From positions 1 to 33,255 of the forward strand of contig JACZVJ010000024.1 in NCBI GenBank assembly GCA_022572725.1: DNA of 33,255 bases, written 5' to 3'. This document shows, in pieces, positions 1 to 7,458 of the stretch. Each line of letters opens with the position of its first letter. Position 1 is the stretch's first letter. The notes beneath the pieces were generated by a model, which was not told the DNA's origin, did not search any database, and saw only the letters and a program-made list of their open reading frames with translations. The translations under genes and the position numbers were made by a program. Source of the stretch: Nitrospinota bacterium. Lineage in GTDB: Bacteria; Nitrospirota; Nitrospiria; Nitrospirales; UBA8639.

Positions 1-1
1 G

Positions 2-610
2 GGCACCTGCGGCCGAGTGCAGCGGGTGTTCGACGACCACAAGGTCCGCTGGATCCGGGACCTGCCTTGTGGAGATACGCGCGTCTACCTGGAGGTGGCC
101 ATCCGACGGGTGTTCTGCCAGACCTGTGGGAGCGTGAAGCAGGAGAAGCTGACCTGGCTGGCCGACAGCCCGTGGTACACGAAGCGGTTTGCGTTCTTTG
201 TAGGACGGCGCTGCCGGGCTTCGCCCATTCGGGCGGTGGCCAAAGAACTGGCGCTGGATTGGAAGACGGTCAAGGCGCTGGACACACAGTATATGCGAGA
301 GCAACTCCGGCGTATCGGGACACCGGGACCTCGGATCATTGGGATCGATGAAGTGTCGATCAAGAAAGGCCATACGTACCGGCTTGTGGTCAGCGACCTG
401 GTACGGCGGCGCGCCATGTGGTTCGACGGAAGGGACCGCTCGGAAGCAAGCATGGATGGATTCTATCAGTGGCTGGGGCCGAAGAAGAGCCACAAGATTC
501 GCTTGGCGGTGATGGAATGGAATAGCTTCCACAACTGGAAAATCATATTTGATGGCGTTCCGGATAAACGTAAAACCGCTCACTTTCATGTCCTGACCTT
601 CGATTCATGA
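2..610 (+). pseudogene. ISL3-family transposase, truncated and decayed
   Basis: The reading frame is open from the left window edge, so the N-terminus lies outside. Visible parts are a zinc-finger-like region (TCG near the edge, then CQTCG at about 120-134), a helix-turn-helix-like stretch (IRAVAKELALDWKTVKAL) and the first catalytic block of the ISL3 DDE transposases (GIDEVSIKKGHTYRLVVSDL). The second catalytic block, usually like MDMWKPF, reads MEWNSF here, so the acidic residue is shifted or replaced. The frame stops soon after a weak FHVL block, leaving roughly half the usual length of about 400 residues. The third acidic residue and the C-terminal half are missing. The gene is most likely inactive. 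It faces the LPS cluster convergently and marks that cluster's left boundary. Confidence 0.8.
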
Positions 611-658
611 ACCATAGATTGGCCGGTTTGGGAACCCAGATGAAGGGAAATCCCGAAA

Positions 659-1858
659 TTAATGATTTCCATGCCCCAAGCTCCGGAGACTCATCAGGTG
701 AAGGTAGAGTGCTTCGGTTTTATCCAACATAGACTCGACACCGTAGGAGTTGAGAACTATTCGTCGTCCCGTTTGCCCAAGTCGTGCCCGGAGGTCGGGG
801 GCCATCAGTAGCGTGAGAATTTTGTCAGCCAATCCTGCCGAATCCTTGGGGGGACACAATAATCCGGAACATCCATCCTGTACCACTTCCGAAACCCCAC
901 CGACTTCGGTTGCCACCACTGCCCGTTCCATAGCCAAAGCCTGAGTGAGAACCTGAGGAACACCTTCTGCACTGATCGATGACAACACAAACACATCCAT
1001 GAACCCCAAAATTTGAGGGATGTCTTCTCGGAAACCAGTCAAGAGAACCCGCTCCCTCAGACCAAGCACGGCAATTTGCTGCTCCAGTTCCTTCTGGACC
1101 GGACCGGACCCTACAATCCAAAACCAAACATTGGACATTTTATCCGCCACGAGCCTGGCCGCCTCCAGAAAATAATCCAACCCCTTGTAATCACGCAAGA
1201 AGGCCACAGTCCCCACAACAAGATCTCCAAGATCGATCTGCCACTCCTTTTTCAAATCCTCATCAGGAGCATAAGGGGTGTAGCGGGACAAATCCACGCC
1301 TGTCGGAATAGACACGATTCTCGACTCCTCAATTCCATTGTTTTGAATCATGGCCTCCCTCACCACCTGCCCTGTTGTCACGATACCGTGAGGAAGAACC
1401 CTGTACAGGAGACGATGGCGAAAGGTGTTGGAGATGGGAGTGGACTTGTGGCGGGTCCGAATGATTAAAGGCTTGTTCCGGGAAAGTCTTCCCGCAATTG
1501 AGGCCGTCCAGCTATCAATGGATCCATGGGTATTGATCACATCGATGTTGTATTTGGAAATCAGTCTTGTAAAGCTGGAGACCAAGGAAATCCAACGGGA
1601 TTTCCTCATATCAACCGTCTCCACACAGAGGCCACATTTCAAAGCCCGATCTTTTAGCTGGCTTGACGGCTGGACAGCCAGAATCACCTGGTGTCCTCGG
1701 TCTTTCATCCCCATGACCTCATGAAGAACCCGAAACTCCTGCCCCCCAAGACCGCGGGAGGATTCCGTATGAAGAATCCGGAAGGGTTTCACCGTGTGAT
1801 GGATCCCATCAAGAATTTCACCGGTCGACCCAGCCCGGGATTCCTCCCTCACCGCCAT
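659..1858 (-). CDS. GT4-family glycosyltransferase, probably LPS core or surface polysaccharide
   Basis: The protein has the GT-B layout of family 4 glycosyltransferases. The N-terminal domain has GGQEFRVL near residue 40 and the C-terminal nucleotide-sugar domain has GTVAFLRDYKGLDYFLEA and GSGPVQKELE. The usual EX7E motif appears as EGVPQVLTQ, with Gln replacing the second Glu, an unusual variant. It would transfer a sugar from a nucleotide donor on the cytoplasmic face of the inner membrane; donor and acceptor cannot be read from sequence. An ATG at 1858 lies 11 bases after the upstream stop and gives 399 residues; a TTG at 1876 would overlap the upstream gene by 7 bases and give 405. It is the last gene of the minus-strand LPS cluster, directly behind a WaaE-like GT2. 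Confidence 0.9.
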   Translation of the reverse strand: MAVREESRAGSTGEILDGIHHTVKPFRILHTESSRGLGGQEFRVLHEVMGMKDRGHQVILAVQPSSQLKDRALKCGLCVETVDMRKSRWISLVSSFTRLISKYNIDVINTHGSIDSWTASIAGRLSRNKPLIIRTRHKSTPISNTFRHRLLYRVLPHGIVTTGQVVREAMIQNNGIEESRIVSIPTGVDLSRYTPYAPDEDLKKEWQIDLGDLVVGTVAFLRDYKGLDYFLEAARLVADKMSNVWFWIVGSGPVQKELEQQIAVLGLRERVLLTGFREDIPQILGFMDVFVLSSISAEGVPQVLTQALAMERAVVATEVGGVSEVVQDGCSGLLCPPKDSAGLADKILTLLMAPDLRARLGQTGRRIVLNSYGVESMLDKTEALYLHLMSLRSLGHGNH

Positions 1859-1869
1859 CGTCGCCAGGG

Positions 1870-2640
1870 CTAACAATCCCGCTGCCTGGTCCTCTCCCAG
1901 AACTTCGCATATTTCACAAAAGTGTAATAGGTGTACAACCCCGACAGAATGAGCCCGGGCTTTCCGTCAAGAAACCCACGGCGGAGAAAATACATTTTTA
2001 AAAAAGTAAAACAGGGATGGGAAACCAGTTGATGCACATGGAACTGACGGTTTTGTTTGACCATTTGTTCTGCCATCAGACTGGAATAACGATCCATCTT
2101 CATCAGGCACTGATCAATATTCCGGAAAGGGCATTGGTCAATATGAGCCCGAAAATAACCCAATCGGCCATTTACCTCAAAACTCTCATGGACCAACTCT
2201 TCCTTGTAACGCATATGGCGCCTGTGAAAAAATTGTGGCTGCCGATAATCTGGATACCAGCCGCAATGCCTGATCCATCGACCGAGAAAATAATTTCGGC
2301 GAGGGACAAAGTAAGCATCCGCTTCAGGCCCTTCCCTTAATTTCGATTGAATTTCTTCCCTGATTTCCGGTGTCGCCCGTTCGTCGGTGTCCAAGCTAAA
2401 AATCCAATCATACCTCGCATGGGCGATGGCTTCATTTCGAAGCTTTCCAAACCCATTGAATTCATGTTGATACACCTGATCCGTATACTGGCGGCTAATC
2501 TTCTCCGTTGCATCCGTACTATAGGAATCGACAACAATGAGTTCATCAGCCCAAAGCACACTTTCCAGACAACCCTTCATATTGGGTTCATCATTATAGG
2601 CAATCACCACGGCTGAAATTTTAGGAACCGGCGAGGTCAC
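1870..2640 (-). CDS. GT2-family glycosyltransferase, WaaE/KdtX-like (LPS core)
   Basis: This is a 256-residue GT-A enzyme without membrane segments. It opens with ISAVVIAYNDEPN, has the metal-binding DxD as LDTDER at D84 to D86, and carries RNYFLGRWIRHCGWYPD followed by RQPQFF, which is typical of the WaaE/KdtX group. Known members add a glucose or another hexose to the inner core of LPS, usually to heptose I. That fits the heptosyltransferase, gmhB, waaF and waaA genes upstream. The ATG start is well placed for the conserved N-terminus. The stop overlaps the alternative TTG start of the following GT4 gene, so the two are probably cotranscribed. Sugar specificity is not determinable. Confidence 0.9.
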   Translation of the reverse strand: MTSPVPKISAVVIAYNDEPNMKGCLESVLWADELIVVDSYSTDATEKISRQYTDQVYQHEFNGFGKLRNEAIAHARYDWIFSLDTDERATPEIREEIQSKLREGPEADAYFVPRRNYFLGRWIRHCGWYPDYRQPQFFHRRHMRYKEELVHESFEVNGRLGYFRAHIDQCPFRNIDQCLMKMDRYSSLMAEQMVKQNRQFHVHQLVSHPCFTFLKMYFLRRGFLDGKPGLILSGLYTYYTFVKYAKFWERTRQRDC

Positions 2641-2748
2641 AATTTCTCACTTAAATCTTGCTTGTAAAAACTTAAACCCCATCTCTCAGACACTGTCCGG
2701 TAAAATTCAAGTTAGATGGACTTGGTTGTGGCCCGTGCACCCTCGTCC

Positions 2749-2845
2749 CGTCATTCCCACGAAGCCTGTCCCCGCGAAAGCGGGAGCAGGAATCCATAAC
2801 AAGCGTGGCTTTCCTGGATGCCCGCTAGAGACTGCGGGCATGACG
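2749..2845. repeat. Imperfect palindromic repeat of the CGTCATTCCC type
   Basis: The element starts CGTCATTCCCACGAAG and ends GCGGGCATGACG, so the outer arms pair as CGTCAT/ATGACG with further complementarity inward (GGAATCCA against CTGGATGCCC). An internal hairpin CCCGCGAAAGCGGG is also present. This pattern resembles dispersed intergenic repeats seen in many proteobacteria and Nitrospirota. It lies between two glycosyltransferase genes and has no coding potential. Confidence 0.6.
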
Positions 2846-2963
2846 ATTGGTGGGCCCATGCTCTGCACACAATCCCAAGTTCATCCCACAATGTCTGTCA
2901 CCTGAAATACAGGTTTTTACACTTAACTTGACCAGATCGGGTTATATCCAAGCACCACATTAA

Positions 2964-3075
2964 AGATCCCCGCAGCAAGCCAGGGGGTATTCAGAGGAAA
3001 CCTGAATTTCCAAATCCCCTAATCCCATTTTTCAAAGGGGGGATCACAGTGGTCACCCCGTAGCAAGCTACGGGG
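2964..3075. repeat. Two copies of a CCCCGTAGC hairpin repeat
   Basis: The right copy, 3056-3075, is a perfect palindrome: CCCCGTAGC, loop AA, GCTACGGGG. The left copy near 2968-2987 reads CCCCGCAGCAAGCCAGGGGG, the same design with mismatches in the stem. They are followed by related tails, GTATTCAGAGG and GAATAGCAAG. The stretch between them holds a third imperfect palindrome of CCCCT and AGGGG arms. They look like mobile or amplified intergenic palindromes. Confidence 0.6.
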
Positions 3076-3155
3076 AATAGCAAGTTGAAAAAGAAGGGTC
3101 ACGCCAGGAGGAATTGTTGGCCAAGTTCGAAACGGCTATCACTCCAATTGAAGCT

Positions 3156-4241
3156 TTACACCTCAACGCCGGATTGGAGGAACCCCGCCTTCATCAACAG
3201 AGAATTCGCTGCTCCCACAACTTGATCGACGGAAAGGGCATTCAGACATTCAAGATATTCCCGATTATGACAAGCCTGCCTGCCACAGGGGCTACATGGA
3301 AGAGAAGTTCTCACGATACAATGCAGCCCATCTCCATAGGGGCCGGTGGCCAGATGGTTGGTTGGCCCCAGGAGGGCAATAACCGGCGTCCCACTCACGG
3401 AAGCCAGGTGGAGTGGAGCCGAATCATTGGCGATCAGGAGATGAACTCTTTTGAGCAACGCCGGTAACTGGCGAACGCGGGTTTTGCCAACGAGATTCAC
3501 CAATCGCTGCCCCACCCGCCTCTGAAAGGGCGCCCCCATCCACCGTTGAGATTCCGTTCCGATCAGCACAATCCTAGTACATTCACGCGCACAGAGGGCC
3601 TCGGCGACCTGGAGAAATTTCTCGAACGGCCAGTTTTTAATTTCCAACCGCGCCAGAGGAGCCAGGGCAATCAGTCGGTCGGTGGGGTTCACTCCGGCGT
3701 GATGAAGCCACCCTTCGACTTCATCCTGCTCTTTCTCAAAGGAGGGAAATGGAAACCGTGGTTTGTCAATCTCGGCACCAAGATGCTTGGCTACCTGCAG
3801 GTTCCGATCGACGGCATGCATATCCAAGAGCCGCCAGGGTTTGGCAATGGGAATTGGAAGTTTGACCTTCTGCGTATAAAAAAAGGGACTCCCCTCTCGA
3901 CCATCCGCAAAGCCGATGCGCGCTCGCGCTCCGGAGAGTCGAGACACAAACCCTGTCCGAAAGAGCCCCTGGAGATCCACGGTCAAATCGAAGGTTCGAC
4001 CACGAATGACCCTTACCAGGGAGGCCCAGCCTCGAGGCCGAAAATCAACTGACAGCACTTCATTAAGATCAGGATGACCTTCCAAGATTTCGGCCCATTC
4101 CCGTTTAACGAGCCACGCTATCCAGGATTCCGGAAAGGCGTCCCGCAGTGCAGCCAGAGTCGGGAGAGCATGAATGATATCTCCCAGAGAACTGGGTTTG
4201 ATAATCAGAATACGCTTATAGGAAGGGTTCACTGCCGGCAT
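3156..4241 (-). CDS. GT9-family ADP-heptose:LPS heptosyltransferase (WaaC/WaaF-like)
   Basis: This 361-residue GT-B enzyme resembles LPS heptosyltransferases. Visible family motifs are the N-terminal ILIIKPSSLGDIIHALP (residues 11-27), FDLTVDLQGLFRTG in the acceptor domain, and the ADP-heptose-binding block ANDSAPLHLASVSGTPV, with ALLGPTN just after it. A Cys-rich tail, CSPCGRQAC, is common in the family. It would add L-glycero-D-manno-heptose to Kdo2-lipid A or to the first heptose on the cytoplasmic side of the inner membrane. A clearer WaaF lies two genes upstream, so this one may act as heptosyltransferase I or III; sequence alone does not decide. It follows gmhB by 2 bases, so the two are almost certainly cotranscribed. 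Confidence 0.9.
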   Translation of the reverse strand: MPAVNPSYKRILIIKPSSLGDIIHALPTLAALRDAFPESWIAWLVKREWAEILEGHPDLNEVLSVDFRPRGWASLVRVIRGRTFDLTVDLQGLFRTGFVSRLSGARARIGFADGREGSPFFYTQKVKLPIPIAKPWRLLDMHAVDRNLQVAKHLGAEIDKPRFPFPSFEKEQDEVEGWLHHAGVNPTDRLIALAPLARLEIKNWPFEKFLQVAEALCARECTRIVLIGTESQRWMGAPFQRRVGQRLVNLVGKTRVRQLPALLKRVHLLIANDSAPLHLASVSGTPVIALLGPTNHLATGPYGDGLHCIVRTSLPCSPCGRQACHNREYLECLNALSVDQVVGAANSLLMKAGFLQSGVEV

Positions 4242-4243
4242 GA

Positions 4244-4855
4244 CTATCTTGTCACCACGATCCCGCTTCCTCGTTCCCCATCATATTTCTTCATCACATC
4301 CTGAAGAATCCAATCGACAGCCTCATTGACACTATCGGTTACACATCCAACGTTGAGCTTCCCACTCTCCATGGCTTTCAAAGCTTCAGGGCTAGAGGGT
4401 CCAGTCATCACCAAGACCCCCAACGCGCCAACCCTGTGAGCGAGTTCCAAATCAATGTCTTTATCCCCTACGACATAACTACAGGTGAGATCCAAACCAA
4501 ACTGAGTCGCCGCCTGATCAAGAAGGCCCGGATTCGGCTTTCGGCACCAGCAATGTTCCTCAGGATGGTGGGAACAAACAAAGATGGCATCCAGCCATGC
4601 CCCTTCAGCTTTGAGAACTGATTGTAATTTTTCATGGATGTCATGCAATTCAGCAAGGGTGAAAAACCCTCGTGCCACCCCTGATTGATTCGTGACCAGC
4701 ACGACTCGAATTCCCGCCAGGTTTAAGCGAGCAACGGCCTGTGCGGCTCCGGGCAACAGGATCAGCTTACTCGGTGAGTTGATATAGCCGGAGTCCTGGT
4801 TGAGGGTCCCGTCGCGGTCAAAAAAGACCGTAACCGCGTGCCAAGGTTTTCGCAT
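4244..4855 (-). CDS. gmhB: D-glycero-beta-D-manno-heptose 1,7-bisphosphate 7-phosphatase
   Basis: This HAD-superfamily phosphatase of 203 residues removes the 7-phosphate of heptose bisphosphate in ADP-heptose synthesis. The catalytic FFDRDGTLN places the nucleophile and acid at D13 and D15. VTNQSGVARG (55-64) is the second HAD motif and GDKDIDLELA (130-139) the last. The zinc site of the GmhB group is intact as C94, H96, C102 and C104, followed by RKPNPG. Its product feeds the two neighbouring heptosyltransferases. The other ADP-heptose genes (gmhA, hldE, hldD) are not in this window. A repeat element lies just upstream, between this gene and waaF. Confidence 0.93.
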   Translation of the reverse strand: MRKPWHAVTVFFDRDGTLNQDSGYINSPSKLILLPGAAQAVARLNLAGIRVVLVTNQSGVARGFFTLAELHDIHEKLQSVLKAEGAWLDAIFVCSHHPEEHCWCRKPNPGLLDQAATQFGLDLTCSYVVGDKDIDLELAHRVGALGVLVMTGPSSPEALKAMESGKLNVGCVTDSVNEAVDWILQDVMKKYDGERGSGIVVTR

Positions 4856-4916
4856 TCATCACCAGTAACCATGGAACACATGGATTTGAGTAAATTACGA
4901 CCTGACGAAATTCTCT

Positions 4917-5129
4917 CCTAGCAGGATGTTGAAAAAGTCCGCCAGCTTTGTTCTCGCGGCGCTTGGAGGCTCGACGTACCGAACAGAGTACGCCTTTCGC
5001 CTCCTCGCTTGCTGCGGCCGCGCTGGACGGCCTTTTTGACCACCCTGCGGGCTGTTCTGATGCCCTCCCCGATCTCCTAGAGTGCTGGGTTGCCACTGTG
5101 CCAAAAGGGTTTTTCAACAACCTCCTAGG
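4917..5129. repeat. Palindromic MITE-like repeat with CCTAG terminal inverted repeats
   Basis: The left end reads CCTAGCAGGATGTTGAAAAA and the reverse complement of the right end reads CCTAGGAGGTTGTTGAAAAA, about 18 of 20 matching. Inside, AAAAAGTCCGCCAGC near 4933-4947 pairs with GCTGGACGGCCTTTTT near 5021-5036, giving a core palindrome of roughly 4921-5050 and a second half-element to its right. No transposase is encoded. The right end overlaps the 3' end of waaF and supplies its TGA stop. I recall closely similar repeats in Nitrospira genomes; this was not searched. CTAG at both ends could be the target duplication. Confidence 0.75.
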
Positions 5130-6175
5130 TGTTGGACGGCTGCGTGGTATACCTCTTCTATGGAAATTTTGGTCATACACCGATGATCGATAGGGCATTC
5201 CCGAAGCAGGCATGGAGAACAGGTGACGGGGTGGCGCACTACCGTATGACCCTCACCAACGGGAGCCGTGGCCCGGGGGTTTGTCGGGCCAAAGACCGCC
5301 ACAAGAGGGACTCCAAAGGCACTGGCGATATGCATGGGTCCCGTATCATTTGTCAGAAACAGACGACATCGTTTAATGATAGCCATCAATTCCCTCAAGG
5401 ATGTTTGGCCCGAAAGAACGACGGGCTTTGTGCGCATTCGTTCCGCAATGGACCTCCCTAATCCCTCTTCGCCCGGAGCCCCTACAATCACACAGTACAC
5501 CTTGCCGTTCGTAGAAGGTCGACTCCCCAACTCCTCCACAAGCCGATCCGCTGTTTCTGCAAATCGCTCCGGCAACCAACGTTTTGCGCCTCCATACATC
5601 GACCCAGGATTGAGGCCGATAAGCACATCTGAATCCTTGATGGAAAACTGAGTCAATTTTTCAGAGACCCGTGCCTCTTCATCCTCAGAAATCACTAAGG
5701 TTGGCGCATAGCTTGGTACATCCCGGTCAAGGGCATGAATCAACGCCTGATAATACCAGACCTGATGGAGGTCGTGCGTGTGAGGTGGTTTGGGAATCGA
5801 CCGTGAAAGTAGGAAACCCCGCCCGTCTGTTGAATAACCGTACCGTTCCGGCACCCCGGCCAGATACATCCACAAGGCTGCCTCAAAGGCATTTTGAAGG
5901 AGAACCGCGAAGTCGAATCCGTTTCGTTGTAAGGTTCGAATCAAGGCGATCTTCCCCAACACACCGGCATGCCGTCCCTGGTGTTCGTAAACTAAAATCC
6001 TATCGATGCTCGGGTGCCCTGTGAGCAAGTCGGCTACGGGAGGCCTGGCCAACAACGTAATCTCCGAACATGGAAACAGGTCGCGAAGAGCGAGTAAGGC
6101 CGGCGTACACATGACCGCATCGCCGATCCAATTGGGAGCACGAACCACGATTCGTTTAACCAGATCCTTACGCAT
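5114..6175 (-). CDS. waaF: ADP-heptose:LPS heptosyltransferase II
   Basis: This GT9 enzyme has the hallmarks of WaaF. The N-terminal block reads RAPNWIGDAVMCTPAL (residues 12-27), the middle domain has GLNPGSMYGGAKRWLPERF, and the donor site is TNDTGPMHIASAFGVPL, with FGPTNPRAT just after it. A Cys cluster CSPCLLREC lies near the C-terminus. It adds the second heptose of the inner core in the cytoplasm. I chose the ATG at 6175 because it overlaps the lpxK stop as TAATG; a start at 6193 would add six residues and a longer overlap. The last codons run into the adjacent repeat, so the C-terminal GGC and the stop come from the element rather than the original gene. The conserved part ends before that point, so function is probably unaffected. 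Confidence 0.93.
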   Translation of the reverse strand: MRKDLVKRIVVRAPNWIGDAVMCTPALLALRDLFPCSEITLLARPPVADLLTGHPSIDRILVYEHQGRHAGVLGKIALIRTLQRNGFDFAVLLQNAFEAALWMYLAGVPERYGYSTDGRGFLLSRSIPKPPHTHDLHQVWYYQALIHALDRDVPSYAPTLVISEDEEARVSEKLTQFSIKDSDVLIGLNPGSMYGGAKRWLPERFAETADRLVEELGSRPSTNGKVYCVIVGAPGEEGLGRSIAERMRTKPVVLSGQTSLRELMAIIKRCRLFLTNDTGPMHIASAFGVPLVAVFGPTNPRATAPVGEGHTVVRHPVTCSPCLLRECPIDHRCMTKISIEEVYHAAVQHLGGC

Positions 6176-7224
6176 TACTTCACGCCTCGACAACCAATGA
6201 TGTGATCCATCGCTAACAGGTGCCCTTCCAATTGATCCTGCCCATCTACGAACTGGATGCCGAGACGAACGGCCTGGATTTCGTCACCGGATTCTAAAAG
6301 CGGTGCTATTTTCACTGCGTCCTTTTCGGTCGTCAAAACCAGATCCGCACCACATTGCATCCTTTTGCGACGAACCGTGATCAGATCTCTCCTCCTATAA
6401 GCATGGTGATCCGGGAAGACGATCTCATCCAGGATTTGGACATGAAGGCCGGCGACAATGGTGTGGAACGATCGAGCGTTCCCGATCCCACTAAAAATCA
6501 AAGCGCGCTTTCCAGCGATCCCATTTGGCTCACGGACCGCTTCCGTCCGAGCATCGACTAAGGACACCGCCCGAAACCGGGTCGAAATCGGGTGAATCAC
6601 TTCCCCGATTGCGTCTTCCAGGAGGGTTAATACGTTACGCCAATCCTGGGCCATATCAACCCGTGTCAGCACAACGGCTGTTGCACGAGCCGCGCAAGAT
6701 AGGGGTTCCCGCAGTTTCCCGGCAGGTAACAGACGATGGAGGCTCTCCGGAGTTGAGGTATCAATCAGCAAGAGGTCCAAATCCCGACACAGATTTCGAT
6801 GTTGAAAACCATCATCCAACACAAAACAGTCCACGGGAGTTTGCTCCAAAACCCATTGACCGAGGCGGTAGCGATTTGACCCCACCGCAACAACCACGCC
6901 CGGACACTGACGAGCCATCAAAAACGGCTCATCACCCGCTTCGCCTGGGCTCACCAACACGTTGTCCCCGTCGGATACGAGGAGGAAGGAATTCCTACGG
7001 CTTCGGCGGTACCCACGGCTCAGGATTCCGACCCGGCGTCCCCTTTCCGAAAACCACCGGGACAGCCACATGACCATCGGGGTTTTTCCCGTTCCTCCAA
7101 CCGTTAAATTCCCAACACTCAGGACTGGGCATGGTAACCGCTGCTGGGACCACCAGCCCCGCTCATACATCATCGACCGGGTTCTAACAGCCAACCCATA
7201 GGGTAAACTCAAGACACTAAGCAA
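6175..7224 (-). CDS. lpxK: Tetraacyldisaccharide 4'-kinase
   Basis: LpxK phosphorylates the 4' position of the tetraacylated disaccharide to give lipid IVA, using ATP at the inner membrane. The 349-residue protein has the characteristic GNLTVGGTGKTPMV (residues 38-51, Walker A), SRGYRR, the DDGFQHRNL block (Walker B region) and TTEKDAVKI near the C-terminus. The chosen start is a TTG with GGAG 10 bases upstream, which gives the usual short N-terminal segment before the P-loop. It overlaps waaF by one base. An inverted repeat (7231-7260) covers the region just upstream of the start. Confidence 0.94.
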   Translation of the reverse strand: MLSVLSLPYGLAVRTRSMMYERGWWSQQRLPCPVLSVGNLTVGGTGKTPMVMWLSRWFSERGRRVGILSRGYRRSRRNSFLLVSDGDNVLVSPGEAGDEPFLMARQCPGVVVAVGSNRYRLGQWVLEQTPVDCFVLDDGFQHRNLCRDLDLLLIDTSTPESLHRLLPAGKLREPLSCAARATAVVLTRVDMAQDWRNVLTLLEDAIGEVIHPISTRFRAVSLVDARTEAVREPNGIAGKRALIFSGIGNARSFHTIVAGLHVQILDEIVFPDHHAYRRRDLITVRRKRMQCGADLVLTTEKDAVKIAPLLESGDEIQAVRLGIQFVDGQDQLEGHLLAMDHIIGCRGVK

Positions 7225-7230
7225 TGGGGA

Positions 7231-7260
7231 ATTTCTCCTAATTTCGGGGTGGGGAGAAAT
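7231..7260. repeat. Inverted repeat upstream of lpxK
   Basis: ATTTCTCC at 7231-7238 is repeated inverted as GGAGAAAT at 7253-7260, with a 14-base loop. On the lpxK strand the structure would place the GGAG ribosome-binding site in a stem, so it could modulate translation. The rest of the 234-base gap to waaA shows no gene and no clear promoter. The regulatory role is inference only. Confidence 0.4.
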
Positions 7261-7458
7261 GGAGATGGAACCTAACGATCAACAGAGGGGTCCGTCATAA
7301 CATGAGGAGCCCTCTAAGCCTTTCTTTTTGACCCATCGGTGAGGGACATGATTTCACTGTCCAATCTTCCGATGCTCCTAACTATACGGAAGCAGCCTGA
7401 ATCCAAAGAGCCAGAAATTTAGCTTACTATTCAATTTCCGTGAATGGAATCAACGCTC

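Larger units (their letters stand above)
2641..3155. other. Repeat-rich intergenic gap without a gene
   Basis: This gap of about 515 bases separates the GT9 gene from the downstream GT2 gene. No plausible gene is seen on either strand. It contains an imperfect palindrome (2749-2845), a degenerate and a perfect copy of a CCCCGTAGCAAGCTACGGGG-type hairpin, and between them a CCCCTAATCCCATTTTTCAAAGGGG-type imperfect palindrome (about 3017-3042, split by mismatches). A weak stem ACCTG/CAGGT followed by T residues occurs near 2900-2918. It probably grew by accumulation of small non-coding repeats. Confidence 0.7.

Noticed and set aside
2897-2920. Possible intrinsic terminator (ACCTG/CAGGT stem followed by T residues)
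   Set aside because: The stem is only 5 bp and no plus-strand gene ends upstream.
4948-5193. Frames inside the repeat element between waaF and gmhB
   Set aside because: They follow the palindromic repeat and its border, not a protein; no family resemblance.
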